Origin: Roseomonas populi
GTDB lineage: Bacteria; Pseudomonadota; Alphaproteobacteria; Acetobacterales; Acetobacteraceae
Assembly (NCBI RefSeq): GCF_024594815.1
Contig: NZ_JANJOU010000012.1
Location: forward strand, 1-64,000
Length of the DNA: 64,000 bases
Reading direction: 5' to 3'
The position numbers were made by a program, and so were the translations under genes. The notes under the pieces were generated by a model, which was not told the DNA's origin, did no database searches, and worked only from the letters and a program-made list of their open reading frames with translations. Positions within the stretch are counted from its first letter, which is position 1; every line of letters begins with the position of its first letter. This document shows, piece by piece, positions 61,271 to 64,000 of the stretch.

Positions 61271-63124
61271 GTGAGCCTCTCGGTCATTCGTCGCCTGCCC
61301 CCCACCACCGCGGACCGCATCGCCGCCGGCGAGGTGGTGGAGCGCCCGGCTGCCGCCGTGAAGGAACTGGTGGAGAACGCGCTGGATGCCGGCGCCCGCC
61401 GCATCGCCGTGACGCTGGAGGGCGGGGGTATCGACCGCCTGGTGGTGGAGGATGACGGGCGCGGCATGGGGCCCGAGGACCTCGCGCTCTGCATCGAGCG
61501 CCATGCCACCTCCAAGCTGCCGGACGAGGAGACGCTGTTCCGCATCGCCACCCTTGGCTTCCGGGGAGAGGCGCTGCCCTCGATCGGCGCCGTCTCACGC
61601 CTGACGATCACCTCGCGCCCGAGGGAGGGGGAGGCGCACGCCATCCATGTGGAGGCGGGCCGGGTGGGGGAGGTGGCGCCCGCCGCGGCCCCCCCGGGCA
61701 CGCGGGTGGAGGTGCGGGACCTGTTCTTCGCCACGCCTGCCCGCCGCAAGTTCATGAAGACCCCGGGCACCGAGGCCTCCCACGCCGTGGAAGCGGTGCG
61801 CCGCCTGGCCCTGGCCTGGCCGGAGGTGGGGTTCCGCGTGACGGTGGAGGGCCGCACGGCACTGGACCTGCCCCCCGCGGACCGAGCCGGCCGCGCCGCC
61901 GCCCTGCTGGGGCCGGATTTCGCGGCGGCCAGCGTGGCCGTGCAGGGACAGTGGCCGGATCTGGTGCTGGAGGGGCTGGCGGCCCTGCCCACGCACCACC
62001 GCGCGACATCCGCCGAGCAGCACCTCGTAGTGAACCGGCGGCCGGTGAAGGACCCGCTGCTGCGCGCGGCGCTGCGCGTGGCCTACCGGGACGTGCTGGC
62101 CTCCGGGCGCTACCCCGTGGCCGCGCTGTTCCTGGAGATCCCGCCGGACCGGGTGGACGTGAACGTGCACCCCATGAAGACGGAGCTGCGCTTCCGCGAC
62201 GCGGGCGGGGTGCGCGGGGCGCTGATCGCCTCTCTGCGCCGGGCGCTCGGCACCGGGGCCGGGGTAGGGATGGCGCGCGGCGGCTGGGATGCCGGCGCGG
62301 CGCCGGAGGGGGCGCCCGATCCTGCCTGGCCTAGCCGCGCCGGGCAGGCTCTGGAGGACGGGCTGGCCCCGGCCCCCTGGCCGGCCGCTTCCGCCCCCGC
62401 CGCCCCGCGCGGCTTCGCGGAGACCGGCTTCGCTTTCACCGCCCCGCCACCGGCCCAGCCCTTCCAGCCGCGCTTCGCCCTGCCGCCCGGCGCCCTCTCC
62501 GTGCCCGCCGAGGCGCCGCCCCTGCCGGATGGAACGGGGGAGGGGCCGCTGGGCCGCCCGCTGGCGCAGATCCTCGATACCTATGTCCTGTCAGAGGCGC
62601 CGGACGGCGCGCTGGTGCTGGTGGACCAGCACGCGGCGCATGAGCGGCTGACGCATGAACGGCTCTCGGCCCAGCTCGTGGCCGGGGGCGTGCGGTCCCA
62701 GCCCCTGCTGCTGCCGGCGGTGGTGGACATGCCCGCGGGGGACGCCGCGCGGCTGGCGGAGCGGGCGGAGGACCTTGCGCGGCTGGGGCTCGAGATCGAG
62801 GCCTTCGGGCCGGGCGCCATCCTCGTCCGCGCGCTGCCCGCCCTGCTCGGCACGCCGGAGCCGGGGCCGATCCTGGCCGACATCGCCGCCGAGCTGGCGG
62901 AATGGGAGGAGAGCACGGCGCTGGAGCGCCGGCTGGACGCCGCCGTGGCGCGGCTGGCCTGCCACGGGAGCGTGCGCGCGGGGCGGCGGCTCAACGCCCC
63001 GGAGATGGCGGCCCTGCTGCGGGAGATGGAGGCGACGCCGCGCGCCGCCACCTGCTCCCATGGGCGCCCGACCTTCCTGCGGCTGGGGCCGGGGGATCTG
63101 GCGCGGATGTTCGGGCGGACGTGA
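61271..63124 (+). CDS. mutL: DNA mismatch repair protein MutL
   Basis: This ~617-residue protein has an N-terminal GHKL ATPase (TADRIAAGEVVERPAAAVKE and LVENALDAGA, VVEDDGRGMGPEDL, LGFRGEALPSIG). A Pro/Ala-rich linker (~345-430) follows. The C-terminal domain has the endonuclease motif DQHAAHERLTHE near residue 450 and later ACHGSV and CSHGRPT. The intact DQHA motif says that this MutL nicks DNA itself, as in bacteria without MutH. The GTG start just before the conserved region is chosen; no strong ribosome-binding site is visible. It ends one base from a convergent gene. Confidence 0.95.
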   Translation: MSLSVIRRLPPTTADRIAAGEVVERPAAAVKELVENALDAGARRIAVTLEGGGIDRLVVEDDGRGMGPEDLALCIERHATSKLPDEETLFRIATLGFRGEALPSIGAVSRLTITSRPREGEAHAIHVEAGRVGEVAPAAAPPGTRVEVRDLFFATPARRKFMKTPGTEASHAVEAVRRLALAWPEVGFRVTVEGRTALDLPPADRAGRAAALLGPDFAAASVAVQGQWPDLVLEGLAALPTHHRATSAEQHLVVNRRPVKDPLLRAALRVAYRDVLASGRYPVAALFLEIPPDRVDVNVHPMKTELRFRDAGGVRGALIASLRRALGTGAGVGMARGGWDAGAAPEGAPDPAWPSRAGQALEDGLAPAPWPAASAPAAPRGFAETGFAFTAPPPAQPFQPRFALPPGALSVPAEAPPLPDGTGEGPLGRPLAQILDTYVLSEAPDGALVLVDQHAAHERLTHERLSAQLVAGGVRSQPLLLPAVVDMPAGDAARLAERAEDLARLGLEIEAFGPGAILVRALPALLGTPEPGPILADIAAELAEWEESTALERRLDAAVARLACHGSVRAGRRLNAPEMAALLREMEATPRAATCSHGRPTFLRLGPGDLARMFGRT

Positions 63125-63125
63125 C

Positions 63126-63974
63126 CTAGAGCGGGTCCATCGCGATCGTCGTGTGCCCCTCATGCGCCAGCAGCGGCTCCACCCCGTGCCGGACTTCCGG
63201 CTCGCGATAGCCCCCCGTCCAGACCCAGCGGAGCGACCGGCGCAGGTGCTCCGCCCCGTTCCGCTCGAACCAGCGGCCATGGGCGAAGACCACCCGCTCC
63301 GGCTGCCAGGCCAGCAGCCGCCCCGCGGCCTCGGCCAGCTCGGCGTGGCGCCACTTCACCACGGCGCGCAGATAGGGCGGCGGCATGCCGTCCGGCGCCG
63401 TGATGCCGAAGAGGCGGGCGATGGGGCGGAGGGGGGCAGGCAGCTTCGAGGGCTCCAGGTTCATCACCAGGTCCGTCATCATCAGCGTGCGGCTGGGGCG
63501 GTGGAACATCGCCATCTCGTGGAAGCCGATGGCGCCGGGGATGCCCACCACCTCGATCACGCCGCCCCAGGATTCGGGCGGGGTCTCGCCCAGATCGTAG
63601 TCCAGCCGCACGCCGCTGCGGCGCACCTGCCCGCGCTCCCGCAACCCGGGGGCTGCCCAGCTCGCCGCCTCCGGGCAGGCCTGCTTCCAGTCCTTCAGGA
63701 ACATCCAGTGCGCGATATTGGGCGCCACGAGGTGGCGGATCGGCCCGATCCGCTCCAGCGCCGCCTTCAGCGCCAGGGTGAAGGGGGTGGGGGAGTGCAG
63801 GAGGAGCCCGCCATCGGGCAGGCGGACCACCGTCATCCGCACGCCGATCGGCGCGCCCGGCATGACGCTGTCCACGATCCACACGTCCTGCGCGACCGGC
63901 TTCGGCACGTCCAGCGGCGGGTAGCCCACCTGCCGCGCATGACTCTCGTCATCGCGCCCGAGCAGCCGCCCCAC
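63126..63974 (-). CDS. DUF4336-like protein, metallo-beta-lactamase-related
   Basis: This ~282-residue protein has segments that resemble a decayed metallo-hydrolase fold: VVRLPDGGLLLHSPTPFTLA, IRHLVAPNIAHWMFLKDWKQ and RTLMMTDLVMNLEP. The layout fits DUF4336 proteins. The classic HxHxDH metal site is not present, so hydrolase activity is doubtful. The apparent start is GTG close to the window edge, and the true start could lie beyond it. Confidence 0.75.
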   Translation of the reverse strand: MGRLLGRDDESHARQVGYPPLDVPKPVAQDVWIVDSVMPGAPIGVRMTVVRLPDGGLLLHSPTPFTLALKAALERIGPIRHLVAPNIAHWMFLKDWKQACPEAASWAAPGLRERGQVRRSGVRLDYDLGETPPESWGGVIEVVGIPGAIGFHEMAMFHRPSRTLMMTDLVMNLEPSKLPAPLRPIARLFGITAPDGMPPPYLRAVVKWRHAELAEAAGRLLAWQPERVVFAHGRWFERNGAEHLRRSLRWVWTGGYREPEVRHGVEPLLAHEGHTTIAMDPL

Positions 63975-64000
63975 CGGGCCTGAGCCCTGGCCCGGGCCGC

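Overview
The window is very GC-rich, densely packed chromosomal DNA with G/C-rich third codon positions. Gene content and order (HrcA divergent from rph-rdgB, tsaE-amgK-murU-addB-addA, orphan TctC-type binding proteins, PmtA-like methyltransferases, a LOV histidine kinase) fit an alphaproteobacterium. A Roseomonas-like Acetobacteraceae is my best guess; this rests on gene style, not on a marker-gene comparison. I see no rRNA, tRNA, CRISPR array, transposase or phage gene.

Layout. 0.2-7.6 kb (minus strand): a secretion operon of an RTX calcium-binding protein, an HlyD-type adaptor, a C39-peptidase ABC transporter and a second ABC transporter, the last three of the NHLP/NHLM bacteriocin-export type. 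The RTX protein begins with a good double-glycine leader, so it is a candidate cargo of the peptidase transporter. 8.0-13.5 kb: a set that looks like membrane-lipid head-group metabolism (PmtA-like methyltransferase, small membrane protein, class III aminotransferase, phosphatidylserine-decarboxylase-like enzyme, GT4 glycosyltransferase). 14.1-19.1 kb: TctC-type binding protein, guanine deaminase, two small proteins, CYTH protein and HrcA. 19.5-21.6 kb: RNase PH with an expanded repeat in its N-terminus, RdgB, and a YjbF-like lipoprotein. 21.6-27.4 kb (minus): polyprenyl-phosphate sugar transferase, FkbM methyltransferase, VOC protein, GST, ferredoxin-NADP reductase-like flavoprotein, NUDIX hydrolase and two small unknowns. 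27.5-36.2 kb (plus): tRNA t6A modification (tsaE), peptidoglycan recycling (amgK, murU) and double-strand-break repair (addB, addA), nearly all translationally overlapping. 36.2-43.9 kb: second TctC protein, LOV histidine kinase, second PmtA-like enzyme, RNase D, and an AraC regulator divergent from a methyltransferase. 44-44.7 kb is a lower-GC patch with two tiny genes. 44.9-51.4 kb: NTF2-like protein, SDR and divergent LysR, TetR and divergent acetyltransferase, ModA-like protein, a double retropepsin-like lipoprotein, LrgAB. 51.5-64 kb: glucose-6-phosphate isomerase, an ABC-F ATPase, PQQ-type sugar dehydrogenase with a cytochrome c, a carboxylesterase, a TonB receptor with a DUF2946-like protein, MutL, and a DUF4336-like protein.

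The most unusual non-coding feature is a roughly 235-255 bp element present four times (52, 12051, 16526 in reverse, 37563). Each copy has four hairpins in the same order (A, B, C, D). Hairpin A is capped by GGAA, which as RNA is a GNRA tetraloop. The stems differ between copies, but the changes are paired, so base-pairing is kept. This points to a structured, dispersed RNA or DNA element rather than simple terminators. In one copy, hairpins C and D supply the C-terminal tail and stop codon of the adjacent ABC transporter.

Most start codons were chosen from ribosome-binding sites, overlaps and signal peptides. Several are GTG or TTG, and these choices are inferences.
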